DNA of 64,000 nucleotides from an uncultured Campylobacter sp. (GTDB lineage: Bacteria > Campylobacterota > Campylobacteria > Campylobacterales > Campylobacteraceae): NCBI RefSeq assembly GCF_963526985.1, contig NZ_CAURPW010000001.1:186001-250000 (forward strand), in the 5' to 3' direction. Positions 8,058 to 16,670 of this stretch are shown piece after piece; position 1 is the first letter of the stretch, and each line of letters starts with the position of its first letter. The position numbers and the translations under genes are program-made. The notes below the pieces were generated by a model, which had not been told where the DNA came from, ran no database searches, and saw only the letters and a list, made by a program, of their open reading frames with translations.

Positions 8058-9758
8058 ATGATAAAAGGCATTTCTGGCTCGCGCATGGTTATGGAAGCCT
8101 TGCGCGAGGAGGGCGTAGACACGGTTTTCGGTTACCCCGGCGGCGCGGCGCTAAACATCTACGACGAGACGTATAAACAGAGTTATTTCAGGCACGTTTT
8201 GACGCGTCACGAGCAAGCCGCCGTGCACGCCGCAGACGGCTACGCTAGAGCTAGCGGCAAGGTCGGAGTGGCGTTTGTAACGAGCGGCCCCGGCTTTACA
8301 AACGCAGTAACTGGTCTAGCAACCGCATACTCCGATAGCATCCCGCTTATATTAATCAGCGGACAGGTTCCGACCTCGCTTATCGGTACGGACGCCTTTC
8401 AGGAGATCGACGCCGTGGGCATCTCGCGACCGTGTGTGAAGCACAACTACCTCGTTCGCAGTATCGAGGAGCTGCCGCGCATCCTAAAAGAGGCCTTTTA
8501 TATCGCTCGCTCGGGACGCCCGGGGCCCGTTCACGTCGATATCCCAAAGGATATAACCGCGGCCGTGGGGGATTTTGATTACCCGACCGAGATAAAGATG
8601 CCGACATATAAACCGACCTACAAAGGCAACGCAAAGCAGATCAAAAAGGCGCTTGAGGTCATCGCCGAGGCCAAACGCCCGCTGCTCTATCTAGGTGGCG
8701 GCGTCGTAGCGGCGAACGCTAGCGAGCTCGTGCGTAAATTTAGCGCAAAGACGGGCATCCCGGCGGTCGAGACGCTGATGGGGCTTGGCGTCCTAGCGCA
8801 CGAGGATAAAAATCTACTCTCGATGGTCGGTATGCACGGTAGCTACGCGGCAAATATGGCGATGAGCGAAACCGATCTCATCATCGCGCTTGGCGTGCGA
8901 TTTGACGACCGCGTGACGGGCAAGCTCAGCGAATTTGCCAAACACGCCAAAATCATCCACGTCGATATCGACCCTAGCTCGATCTCAAAGATCGTAAACG
9001 CGCACTTCCCGATCGTAGGCGATCTAAATTTCGTCTTAGAAGAGATGCTGGAAAAAGTAACCGTAAACGAGCAAAATTTGACCGCGTGGCGCGAGATACT
9101 AGCTCGCTACGACGCGCTAAATCCGCTGGATTACAAAGACAGCGACGAGATCATAAAACCGCAGTGGGTCGTGTGCGAAACGGCTAAAATTTTAAAAGAA
9201 TCAGGCAAAGACGCCGTGATCGCCACCGACGTCGGCCAGCACCAGATGTGGGTCGCGCAGTTTTATCCGTTTGATAGGCCGCGCCAGCTGATAACTAGCG
9301 GAGGACAGGGAACTATGGGCTTTGGTTTGCCTGCAGCCCTCGGAGCAAAAAACGCGATGCCGGAAAGCACGGTCGTAAATTTCACCGGCGACGGCTCGAT
9401 CCTAATGAACATCCAAGAGCTGATGACCGCCACCGAGACCGGCAAACCCGTCATCAACATCATCTTAAATAACAATTTCCTAGGCATGGTGCGCCAGTGG
9501 CAGACCTTTTTCTACGGCGAGCGCTACTCCTCGACCGACCTTAGCTTGCAGCCTGATTTTGCAAAGATTGCAGAGGGCTTTGGCGGAACGGGCTTCGTGT
9601 GCCGCACGAAAGACGAGTTTCGCTCCGCGCTAAAAGAGGCGATGGCCTGCGGCAAAACGGCGGTTCTAGACGTACGCGTGGATAGATTTGAGGACGTACT
9701 GCCGATGGTTCCTGCGGGCGCGGCGATATATAACATGATCTTAAAAAGCAAGGAATAA
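8058..9758 (+). CDS. ilvB: Acetolactate synthase large (catalytic) subunit
   Basis: 566 aa. Thiamine-diphosphate enzyme that condenses two pyruvates to acetolactate, or pyruvate and 2-oxobutyrate to acetohydroxybutyrate, the first common step of valine, leucine and isoleucine synthesis. The N-terminal Pyr domain has VFGYPGGAALNIYD and RHEQAAVHAADGYAR with the catalytic Glu; the C-terminal PP domain has the ThDP/Mg signature GDGSILMN through ILNNN at about residues 443-471. ATG with AAAAGGCG upstream. The next gene, two bases downstream, is its regulatory subunit. C. jejuni calls this pair ilvI-ilvH; either symbol would do. Confidence 0.95.
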   Translation: MIKGISGSRMVMEALREEGVDTVFGYPGGAALNIYDETYKQSYFRHVLTRHEQAAVHAADGYARASGKVGVAFVTSGPGFTNAVTGLATAYSDSIPLILISGQVPTSLIGTDAFQEIDAVGISRPCVKHNYLVRSIEELPRILKEAFYIARSGRPGPVHVDIPKDITAAVGDFDYPTEIKMPTYKPTYKGNAKQIKKALEVIAEAKRPLLYLGGGVVAANASELVRKFSAKTGIPAVETLMGLGVLAHEDKNLLSMVGMHGSYAANMAMSETDLIIALGVRFDDRVTGKLSEFAKHAKIIHVDIDPSSISKIVNAHFPIVGDLNFVLEEMLEKVTVNEQNLTAWREILARYDALNPLDYKDSDEIIKPQWVVCETAKILKESGKDAVIATDVGQHQMWVAQFYPFDRPRQLITSGGQGTMGFGLPAALGAKNAMPESTVVNFTGDGSILMNIQELMTATETGKPVINIILNNNFLGMVRQWQTFFYGERYSSTDLSLQPDFAKIAEGFGGTGFVCRTKDEFRSALKEAMACGKTAVLDVRVDRFEDVLPMVPAGAAIYNMILKSKE

Positions 9759-9760
9759 AA

Positions 9761-10228
9761 ATGAGCATAAGAAGAGTGATTTCAGTCATCGTGCTAAACG
9801 AGCACGGCGTTTTATCGCGCATTTCCGGGCTTTTTGCGGGGCGCGGATACAACATCGACACGCTCACGGTCGCACCGATCCCAGGCACCGAGCTTTCTCG
9901 TATCAGCATCGTCACTAGCGGCGACGAGCGCGTACTCGAGCAAATCGTAAAGCAGCTACACAAGCTAATACCGACCTACAAAGTAATCGAAAGCGGCGAA
10001 TTCGTCGAAAAAGAAATGGCACTGGTAAAAATCCCGCTAAGCGAAAATTTCGGCGGGCTGGACGCGATACTAAAGGCCTACAACGGCATCGTAGCCAACA
10101 CCAACGAAAACTACATCGTCGTCATGGTCAGCGACGACGCGAGCAGGATAGAAAATTTCCTCAAAGCTATCAAAAAATTTAACCCCACAGACGTCGTACG
10201 CGGCGGCTCTGTGCTAATGGATCTATGA
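9761..10228 (+). CDS. ilvH: Acetolactate synthase small (regulatory) subunit
   Basis: 155 aa. Binds the large subunit, raises its activity and confers feedback inhibition by valine. The N-terminal ACT domain is plain (RRVISVIVLNEHGVLSRIS, FAGRGYNIDTLTVAP, ELSRISIVTSGDE); the C-terminal half is the ACT-like ALS domain (ENYIVVMVSDDASRIENFLK). AAGGAATAAAA precedes the ATG. Its stop overlaps the lpxD start, so it and lpxD share one transcript. Confidence 0.95.
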   Translation: MSIRRVISVIVLNEHGVLSRISGLFAGRGYNIDTLTVAPIPGTELSRISIVTSGDERVLEQIVKQLHKLIPTYKVIESGEFVEKEMALVKIPLSENFGGLDAILKAYNGIVANTNENYIVVMVSDDASRIENFLKAIKKFNPTDVVRGGSVLMDL

Positions 10229-11184
10229 TGAAACTAAGCGAAATTTATAAAATTTTAGGACTGGAATTTAGCGGCGAGGAGCTAGAGATCACGGCTCTAA
10301 ATTCGCTCTCAAACGCAGGTGCTAGCGAGCTAGGCTACTGCGATAGCGAGAAAAACGCTAAATTTATCGAAGGCTCAAAGGCGGGCGCGATTTTGGTCGC
10401 GTCAAATTTAAAAGAGCTCGTCGGAGCGCAAAGTAGGGCGGTAGTGGTAGAAAATCCGCACCTTGCCTTTGCTATTTTGAGCGAATATTTCGCAAAAGAG
10501 CTTCTAGCTTCCCAGCCGCAGCCGGCGCAAATTTCGCCAAGCGCAAAGATAATGCCAAACGTCTACGTGGGCTCAGGCGCCGTAATCGGCGATAACACGC
10601 TCGTGATGGCGGGCGCCTATGTCGGCGATAACGTAAAAATCGGCGCAAACTGCGTCATCCACCCAAACGTCGTCATCTATAACGACACCGTTATCGGCAA
10701 CGGCTGCCGTATCAACGCAAACGCCGTCATCGGTAGCGACGGCTTTGGCTACGCGCACACGAAAACGGGCGAACACGTAAAAATTTACCACAACGGCAAC
10801 GTCGTTTTAGAGAATTTCGTCGAGATCGGCGCATGCACGACGATAGACCGCGGCGTGTTTGAAAGCACGGTCATAAAAGCATACGCCAAGCTCGATAACC
10901 TCGTGCAAATCGGCCACAACTGCGAGATAGGCTACGGCTCGATACTAGTCTCTCAGGTAGGGCTCGCAGGCTCGACCAAGCTTGGACGCAACGTCGTGAT
11001 GGGCGGACAAAGCGGCTCTGCGGGGCATTTAAAAGTAGGCGACTTTGCCCAGATAGCCGCGCGCGGCGGCGTATCAAAGGATATCGCGGGCGGTAAAAAA
11101 TACGCGGGCGCATATCCGATAATGGAACTGGCCGACTTTTTCAAACTGCAAGCTAAGATCGCGAGATTTTTTAAGAAAAACTAA
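10225..11184 (+). CDS. lpxD: UDP-3-O-acylglucosamine N-acyltransferase
   Basis: 319 aa. Adds the N-linked 3-hydroxyacyl chain to UDP-acyl-glucosamine, third step of lipid A synthesis. The N-terminal ~95 residues form the uridine-binding domain; residues ~100-260 are left-handed beta-helix hexapeptide repeats (for example VYVGSGAVIGDNTLV, VKIGANCVIHPNVVI). The catalytic His lies in GYAHTKTGEHVKIYHNG/VQIGHNCEIG. Two consecutive ATGs (10225, 10228) could start it; the first overlaps the ilvH stop by four bases. A strong terminator begins at its stop codon. Confidence 0.94.
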   Translation: MMKLSEIYKILGLEFSGEELEITALNSLSNAGASELGYCDSEKNAKFIEGSKAGAILVASNLKELVGAQSRAVVVENPHLAFAILSEYFAKELLASQPQPAQISPSAKIMPNVYVGSGAVIGDNTLVMAGAYVGDNVKIGANCVIHPNVVIYNDTVIGNGCRINANAVIGSDGFGYAHTKTGEHVKIYHNGNVVLENFVEIGACTTIDRGVFESTVIKAYAKLDNLVQIGHNCEIGYGSILVSQVGLAGSTKLGRNVVMGGQSGSAGHLKVGDFAQIAARGGVSKDIAGGKKYAGAYPIMELADFFKLQAKIARFFKKN

Positions 11185-11219
11185 AATTAGACGGCTTTTA
11201 CGTAATAGCCGTCTAATTT
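11184..11219 (+). terminator. Terminator of ilvB-ilvH-lpxD
   Basis: Perfect 13-bp stem AAATTAGACGGCT / AGCCGTCTAATTT (11184-11196 with 11207-11219) and a 10-base loop. It overlaps the last base of the lpxD stop codon. A short T-tract closes the stem. Confidence 0.8.
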
Positions 11220-11246
11220 AAAGACATAAATTTGAACGCAAAATCC

Positions 11247-11540
11247 ATGGAAAAAAGCAAAAGAAAAGAAATTTTAAAAGCTATAAAAGAAAAAGAACTA
11301 GCCCAGTTTAGACAAAAATTGCCTATGCCCGAAGATAAATTTATACGGCTTTTCGAGCTTTTGGACGCCGAGCTTCACGCGCACGGCTGCGATCACAGCC
11401 TAAAACTTACCGAGCAAATCCTCTTAAATTTGAGCGTAAAAGACGTTTTGAGCGTGCTTGCGTGGCTTCAAGAGCAGGGCGGATACTGCGACTGCGAAGT
11501 GATGATGAACGTTGAGGAGAAATTTGAGTATTTAGATTAA
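11247..11540 (+). CDS. DUF2695 family small protein
   Basis: 97 aa from ATG 11247; a TTG at 11232 would add five residues, and neither start has a clear ribosome binding site. The C-terminal half carries the DUF2695 pattern CDHSLKLTEQIL followed by VLSVLAWLQEQGGYCDCEVMMNVEE, with three Cys and a His that could bind metal (inference). The N-terminal half is a lysine-rich helix. Function is unknown. It follows the lpxD terminator and precedes the convergent aspB. Confidence 0.72.
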   Translation: MEKSKRKEILKAIKEKELAQFRQKLPMPEDKFIRLFELLDAELHAHGCDHSLKLTEQILLNLSVKDVLSVLAWLQEQGGYCDCEVMMNVEEKFEYLD

Positions 11541-11653
11541 AGCGACGATTTCAATTTGATTCTCGGCTTATCAAATTTATGGAAGCTAAATTTATTAAAA
11601 CCCAAATTTGACGCCGCAAATTTAAGCCGCGTCAAATTTGAGTCGAATTTACT

Positions 11654-12823
11654 CTACTTTTTATAGCTTTTTACGAATTCGCTGATCCTTGCGATACCTT
11701 TCCTGATACTCTCCAAATCAGTCGCAAAAGACAGCCTAAAGTATCCGTCCATACCAAATCCCACGCCCGGTACCACGGCAACCTTGGCCTTTTCTAGCAG
11801 CTCTTTGCAAAATTTCATGCTATCAGGCTCAACCTCGGAGCAGTTGATAAAAAGATAAAACGCGCCGTCAGGCTTAAGCACGCTAAGTCCCGGTATAGCG
11901 TTTATCATCTCAACGCCTAGGTCGCGGCGCTTTTTAAACTCACCCTTCATATACGCGATGTCCTCGTCGGCCTTGCCGAGCAGCGCAGGGATGGCACCGG
12001 CTTGCGTTAGGGAGTTTATATTGCTCGTGCTTTGGCTTTGCAGCTTGTTTACCGCGGCGTTTAGCTCTTTAAACGGGCTAGCCATGTAGCCAAATCTCCA
12101 GCCAGGCATCGCGCCACACTTGCTTAGGCCGTTTATCGTGATCGTGCGGTTAAACATATCCTCGCTCACCGCCGCAGTCGCGACGAATTCGCCCTCGTAG
12201 TTTAGCTTTTCGTACATTTCGTCGCTAGCTACGATGATTTTCGTGCCTTTTAGCACTTCGCCTAGCGCCTCTAGCTCTTTGCGGCTATATATCGCGCCAG
12301 TCGGGTTGCAAGGGCTGTTTAGCGTTAAAATTTTAGTTCTAGGAGTGATCGCCGCCTTTAGTTGCTCAGGCGTGATTTTAAATCCCGTCTTTTCGCTAGT
12401 TTCGATAAAAACGGGTTTGCCGCCGCTAAATTTGACCATCTCCGGGTAGCTCACCCAGTATGGGCTCGGCACGATGACCTCGTCGCCCTCGTCGATTAGC
12501 GCCTGAAATACGTTAAAAAGCGAGTGCTTGGCGCCGACGTTGGTGATGATCTGATTAGGAGCGTAGTTTAGGCCGTTGTCGCGCTTTAGCTTTGCGGCGA
12601 CCGCCTCTCTAACCTCCGGCGTACCCGCTACGGCAGTGTATTTGCCGCAGCCCTTATCTAGGGCGGATTTTACCTCGTTTTTGATGATCTCGGGCGTGTC
12701 GAAGTCCGGTTCGCCCGCGCCAAAACTGATCACGTCCTCGCCGCGGGCTTTCATCTCTTTTGCCTTAGTGCTGATTTCGATGGTTAGGCTCTCGCCTAGC
12801 ACCTGAACTCTTTTTGATAGCAT
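11654..12823 (-). CDS. aspB: Aspartate aminotransferase (class I PLP)
   Basis: 389 aa. Transfers the amino group between aspartate and 2-oxoglutarate; may also act in arogenate/prephenate transamination as in related type I-gamma enzymes. Seen: VISFGAGEPDFDTPEI, NPTGAIYSRKEL, DEMYEKL and the PLP-lysine segment NGLSKCGAMPGWRFGY near residue 232. ATG start with AAAAAGGAG upstream. It is the last gene of the aspB-speA-hisS-tmk run. In C. jejuni, as I recall, cysE lies between speA and aspB; here only 20 bp separate them. Confidence 0.93.
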   Translation of the reverse strand: MLSKRVQVLGESLTIEISTKAKEMKARGEDVISFGAGEPDFDTPEIIKNEVKSALDKGCGKYTAVAGTPEVREAVAAKLKRDNGLNYAPNQIITNVGAKHSLFNVFQALIDEGDEVIVPSPYWVSYPEMVKFSGGKPVFIETSEKTGFKITPEQLKAAITPRTKILTLNSPCNPTGAIYSRKELEALGEVLKGTKIIVASDEMYEKLNYEGEFVATAAVSEDMFNRTITINGLSKCGAMPGWRFGYMASPFKELNAAVNKLQSQSTSNINSLTQAGAIPALLGKADEDIAYMKGEFKKRRDLGVEMINAIPGLSVLKPDGAFYLFINCSEVEPDSMKFCKELLEKAKVAVVPGVGFGMDGYFRLSFATDLESIRKGIARISEFVKSYKK

Positions 12824-12843
12824 TTTTACTCCTTTTTATAAAT

Positions 12844-14679
12844 TTAAGATATAGTTTTTAGATAGCCGTTATCGTTTAAAAACAGATACATTTCGCCTAA
12901 AATTTGCTTTCGTTGCGAGTCGGTTACGAGCTTTGACTTTTCGATGCGCTCGTTTAGGATATCCTGGATCTCGTAGATGTCGTAGTCAAGATCCTCCATG
13001 ATATCAAGGATCGATTGGCTCTCTAGCAGGTGCGACACCTTAAATCCCTCGACGTCTATCTCGATAGTAGCTTCGGTCGGGTGAGTAAAGAGATTGTGCT
13101 TCATACCCAGCACCTCCTGATACGCTCCAACCAGGAAAAATCCTAAAAAGTACTCCTCTTTTTCGACGTCCACGTCGTGCAAAAACAGAGGATTTTCCTC
13201 GTCGTCAAAGCCTATCTCGCCGTCGCTATCGCAGGTGATGTCCCACAGCGACGCCGAGCGAGTAGGGCGCACGTCCAGGCGGTCAAGCGGCATGATAGGG
13301 AAATTTTGCTTTAAGCCCCAAAAATCAGGCAACGACTGAAATAGCGAGAAATTTACGAGATAGCGCTCCTGCGCCTCCTCTTGCAGCTTTAAAAGCTCGG
13401 CATTGTGCTGTTTGGTGCCGAGGATTTTAGCCGCTTTTTTGATGATTAGGTGGGTCAAAATTTCAGCATTCGAGCGATCCTGCAAATCGACGTAGCCTAG
13501 ATCAAATAGCGTCAAAATGCTCTCCATATGATCGATGCTGTCGTGCAGATACTCTATCGCGTTTGACGGCTTTATCGTGCTTAGCAGGTCGTTTAGCTCG
13601 GTGATTAGCTGAGGGTTTTTCTTTTTTAGTACGAGCTTTTCCTCGGTGTAGTCCTGGCTAAAGAGCTCCAAGACGGGCGCAACCAGCACGGCGTGCGATG
13701 CCGCGACGAAGCGGCCGCTCTCGATAAAGATATCGGGCTCCACTTCGTTTCGCTGCGTAGCCATCGTTTTTAGCAGATATACCACGTCGTTGGCGTATTC
13801 GCTAAGCGTATAGTTTCGGCTCGAGTTTTCCTTAAACTGCGAGTACTCTATGGCTAGTCCGCCGCCTAAATTTATAGCTTTTAGGTTTTTTGCGCCCATT
13901 TTTCGCAGCTCGGCATAGATGTTTCCTGCTTCGATTAGAGCCTTTTTTAGCGGATGGATTTCGGTGATTTGCGAACCGATGTGAAAGTGGATCATATTAA
14001 AGCGATCGAGCAAATTTGCCTCTTTTAGCAAATTTACCGCTTCGATTAGCTCGGTCGCGGTTAGGCCGAATTTGGAGTTTATACCGCCGCTTTTAGCCCA
14101 GATACCAGATCCGCTGCTATGCAGCCTGATGCGCAGACCGATGTTTGGCTTTGGCGCGAAACGCTCTTTTGCGATGGCGATGATGGCCTCAAGCTCGTTT
14201 AGTCCCTCGATCGTAAGAGTGATGTTGTGCCCCATCTCGGCCGCGATAAAGCCGATGTTTATCATCTCTTTATCCTTAAAGCCGTTTACGGTGATCGGCG
14301 CGCCTTCGTTGTTATACGCCATCACCAGCAGTAGCTCGGCCTTTGAGCCCGCTTCCAGGCCGTATCCGTACTTTTGGCCGTGACGGACTAGATTTTTTAC
14401 AAAGCCGGGATATTGATTTACTTTTAGCGGATAGACGGCGTTAAAGCTACCCTTGTAGCCAAATTCGTTTTTCGCGCTCTCGAAGCTTTTGTAAATTTGC
14501 GAAATTTGCTTGTGTATGAGGTGAGGGAAGCGCAGCAGCAGCGGGCCTCGGTAGCCTTCGCTCCTGATGCTTTTTACGATGTCGATGATGGCGGGCTTTG
14601 AGCCGGTATTGACGCAAATTTTACCGTTTTCGACGATGAAGTTGTTGTTTCCCCATAAATTTAAACCGTAATCATACAT
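12844..14679 (-). CDS. speA: Biosynthetic arginine decarboxylase
   Basis: 611 aa. PLP enzyme of fold type III that converts arginine to agmatine, first step of the agmatine route to putrescine and spermidine. The N-terminal alanine-racemase-like barrel has the PLP lysine in NAVYPLKVNQYPGFV; ESGRFVAASHAVL and LGGGLAIEYSQF are further barrel loops; the C-terminal part has the CDSDGEIGF active-site Cys. Length is close to the family norm (about 610-660). Its start overlaps the end of hisS by eight bases. Confidence 0.94.
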   Translation of the reverse strand: MYDYGLNLWGNNNFIVENGKICVNTGSKPAIIDIVKSIRSEGYRGPLLLRFPHLIHKQISQIYKSFESAKNEFGYKGSFNAVYPLKVNQYPGFVKNLVRHGQKYGYGLEAGSKAELLLVMAYNNEGAPITVNGFKDKEMINIGFIAAEMGHNITLTIEGLNELEAIIAIAKERFAPKPNIGLRIRLHSSGSGIWAKSGGINSKFGLTATELIEAVNLLKEANLLDRFNMIHFHIGSQITEIHPLKKALIEAGNIYAELRKMGAKNLKAINLGGGLAIEYSQFKENSSRNYTLSEYANDVVYLLKTMATQRNEVEPDIFIESGRFVAASHAVLVAPVLELFSQDYTEEKLVLKKKNPQLITELNDLLSTIKPSNAIEYLHDSIDHMESILTLFDLGYVDLQDRSNAEILTHLIIKKAAKILGTKQHNAELLKLQEEAQERYLVNFSLFQSLPDFWGLKQNFPIMPLDRLDVRPTRSASLWDITCDSDGEIGFDDEENPLFLHDVDVEKEEYFLGFFLVGAYQEVLGMKHNLFTHPTEATIEIDVEGFKVSHLLESQSILDIMEDLDYDIYEIQDILNERIEKSKLVTDSQRKQILGEMYLFLNDNGYLKTIS

Positions 14680-15919
14680 TTAAAATCCTTTTAAGTTCCG
14701 TCTCCAAATCAACCAAATCAAGCGTTTTTTCGGCTTTCTCGCTCAGATCTTTTAGCCAAATTTTGCCCGATTTTAGCTCGTCCTCGCCGACGCAAAGGCA
14801 AATTCTAGCGTTAGCGTTATCGGCCGCGTTTAGGTGCTTTTGCAGTTTTTTAGGCTCGTAGCTCACGAGAACCGGGATGCTTTTTCTTAAATTTATCGCT
14901 ATTTTATAGACCGCGTCCACGCCATCGGCATCCATCGCGCCGATATATGCGCCGCCTCTTGCGCTTTGGCTCTCGCGGCCACTTAGGATTTCCATTATGC
15001 GCTCGATACCCATCGCAAAGCCCACGCCGTAGCTAGCCTTGCCGCCTAGGTACTCGACCAGCCTGTCGTAGCGTCCGCCGCCTGCGACCGCGCTCTTTGC
15101 GCCGATCTCGTCGGAAACGAACTCAAACGCCGTTTTACAGTAATAATCAAGCCCGCGCACGAGTTTCGGATCTATCTCAAACTCCACGCCGTTGCCGCTT
15201 AAAATTTCTTGCAGCTTTTTAAACTCGCCTGCGCATTCGTCGTTTAAACTGCCGATTATCAGCGGTGCGTTTTCGTAGATTTTTTGACAGCTTTCTACCT
15301 TGCAGTCTAGCACGCGGATAGGGTTTGTTAGCTTTCTGCGCTTACAGTCCTCGCAAATTTGCCCCTCGTGTGCGTCTAAAAATTTAACCAGCTTTTCGCG
15401 ATAAGCACCCATGCTAGCGGCGTCTCCGAGCGAATTTATAAGTAGCTTAGTTTTGATACCTAGCCGCGAGAAAATCTCGTTTATAATCAAAATAACGCTC
15501 GCATCCTCATAAACGCTAGGTTCATTGAAGCACTCGCAGCCAAACTGATGAAACTCGCGCAAACGCCCTTTTTGCGGACGTTCATAGCGAAACATCGAAC
15601 CGTGATAAAAGTACCGTCTCACGCCGCCCACGCGGTCAAATTTAGCCTCGATAAAGGCGCGCACGACTCCAGCCGTCCCCTCAGGGCGCAGACAAACGTC
15701 ATTTCCGCCCTTATCCTCAAACTGATACATCTCCTTGCCCACGATGTCGCTACTCTCCCCGACGCTGCGGCGAAAAAGCGCCGTCTGCTCCAAGTGCGGA
15801 GATAGCACGAACTCGTATCCGTAGTTTTTCGCGACCTCTTCGCAGATTTTGATTATCCTCTCGTAAAGTCCCGACTGTGGCGGCAAAACGTCCTTCATCC
15901 CCCTTAATGCGCTAATCAT
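14672..15919 (-). CDS. hisS: Histidyl-tRNA synthetase
   Basis: 415 aa. Class II aminoacyl-tRNA synthetase charging tRNA-His. Motif 2 is visible in MFRYERPQKGRLREFHQFGCE; the histidine-specific loops are LVRGLDYYCKTAFEF and GGRYDRLVEYLGG; GFAMGIERI is motif 3. The last ~95 residues form the anticodon-binding domain. ATG with AAAGGAG upstream. Overlaps tmk and speA by eight bases each, a tightly coupled operon. Confidence 0.95.
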   Translation of the reverse strand: MISALRGMKDVLPPQSGLYERIIKICEEVAKNYGYEFVLSPHLEQTALFRRSVGESSDIVGKEMYQFEDKGGNDVCLRPEGTAGVVRAFIEAKFDRVGGVRRYFYHGSMFRYERPQKGRLREFHQFGCECFNEPSVYEDASVILIINEIFSRLGIKTKLLINSLGDAASMGAYREKLVKFLDAHEGQICEDCKRRKLTNPIRVLDCKVESCQKIYENAPLIIGSLNDECAGEFKKLQEILSGNGVEFEIDPKLVRGLDYYCKTAFEFVSDEIGAKSAVAGGGRYDRLVEYLGGKASYGVGFAMGIERIMEILSGRESQSARGGAYIGAMDADGVDAVYKIAINLRKSIPVLVSYEPKKLQKHLNAADNANARICLCVGEDELKSGKIWLKDLSEKAEKTLDLVDLETELKRILNV

Positions 15920-16490
15920 TTATAAACTCCTTTATCAAATTCATTATTTTTTCTTCGTCCCAGGCGGCATCGATCGTGACGTAGCGGACGTCTAGTTTTT
16001 GCAAAATTTCCTCCATCGCGTCCTGCACTCTTAGTAGATACGCAAAACCTCTAGCCTCTATGCTGTCCATCTGCGCGCGCGAGCCTAGGCGCGATCTTAG
16101 CGTGCTTTCGTCCGCTTTAAAAAATACTATTTTTTGCGGAAAATTTCCTTGCAGGGCGAATTTATTTAAATTTAAAAGCTCTTCAAAGCTAAAATTTCCG
16201 CCCGCCAGCGCGTAAGCCATACCGGAGACGAAGCCTCTGTCGCTTAAAATCATCTTGTTCAAGTTTGGTTTTATTATTTTACCGAAATGCTCGGCTCTAT
16301 CGGCCAAAAATAGCAAAATTTCGGCCCTTTTATCCAGATCGTTTTCCTTTAGTAAAATCTCGCGCAAATTTTCGCCAAGCTTCGTGCCGCCTGGCTCTTT
16401 GGTCACGATGGCTTGCGGGTAAGCCGTCGCCAGCCGCGCTATCTGCGTGCTTTTGCCCGCGCCGTCGATACCTTCAAAAATCACGTACAT
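15912..16490 (-). CDS. tmk: Thymidylate kinase
   Basis: 192 aa. Phosphorylates dTMP to dTDP. P-loop FEGIDGAGKST at residues 4-14 with IARL following; the DR(G) element SDRGFVSGMAYA; LID region near SRLGSRAQMDS. ATG with AAAGGCG upstream. It heads the tmk-hisS-speA-aspB run; in C. jejuni coaD is recalled to lie directly before it, whereas here a 366-aa gene intervenes. Confidence 0.94.
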   Translation of the reverse strand: MYVIFEGIDGAGKSTQIARLATAYPQAIVTKEPGGTKLGENLREILLKENDLDKRAEILLFLADRAEHFGKIIKPNLNKMILSDRGFVSGMAYALAGGNFSFEELLNLNKFALQGNFPQKIVFFKADESTLRSRLGSRAQMDSIEARGFAYLLRVQDAMEEILQKLDVRYVTIDAAWDEEKIMNLIKEFIND

Positions 16491-16620
16491 TTTTCGCCTT
16501 TAAATTTGAGCGGTATTTTACAAATTTATAGCTAAATAGCGGCTTTTAAAGCGCGTATTGATTTATTGTGTATAGCAAGATTAGGGCGATTTTGTTTCTA
16601 CCGCATAAAAATGCCGCAAG

Positions 16621-16655
16621 ATTTTTGTGCCAAACCTTTAACAAAGCACAAAAAT
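16621..16655 (-). terminator. Terminator of the 366-aa gene
   Basis: Perfect 10-bp stem ATTTTTGTGC / GCACAAAAAT (16621-16630, 16646-16655) with a 15-base loop, 16 bp past the stop of the minus-strand gene at 16671. It separates that gene from tmk, which then needs its own promoter in 16491-16620. Confidence 0.65.
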
Positions 16656-16670
16656 ATTTTAAATGTAATT

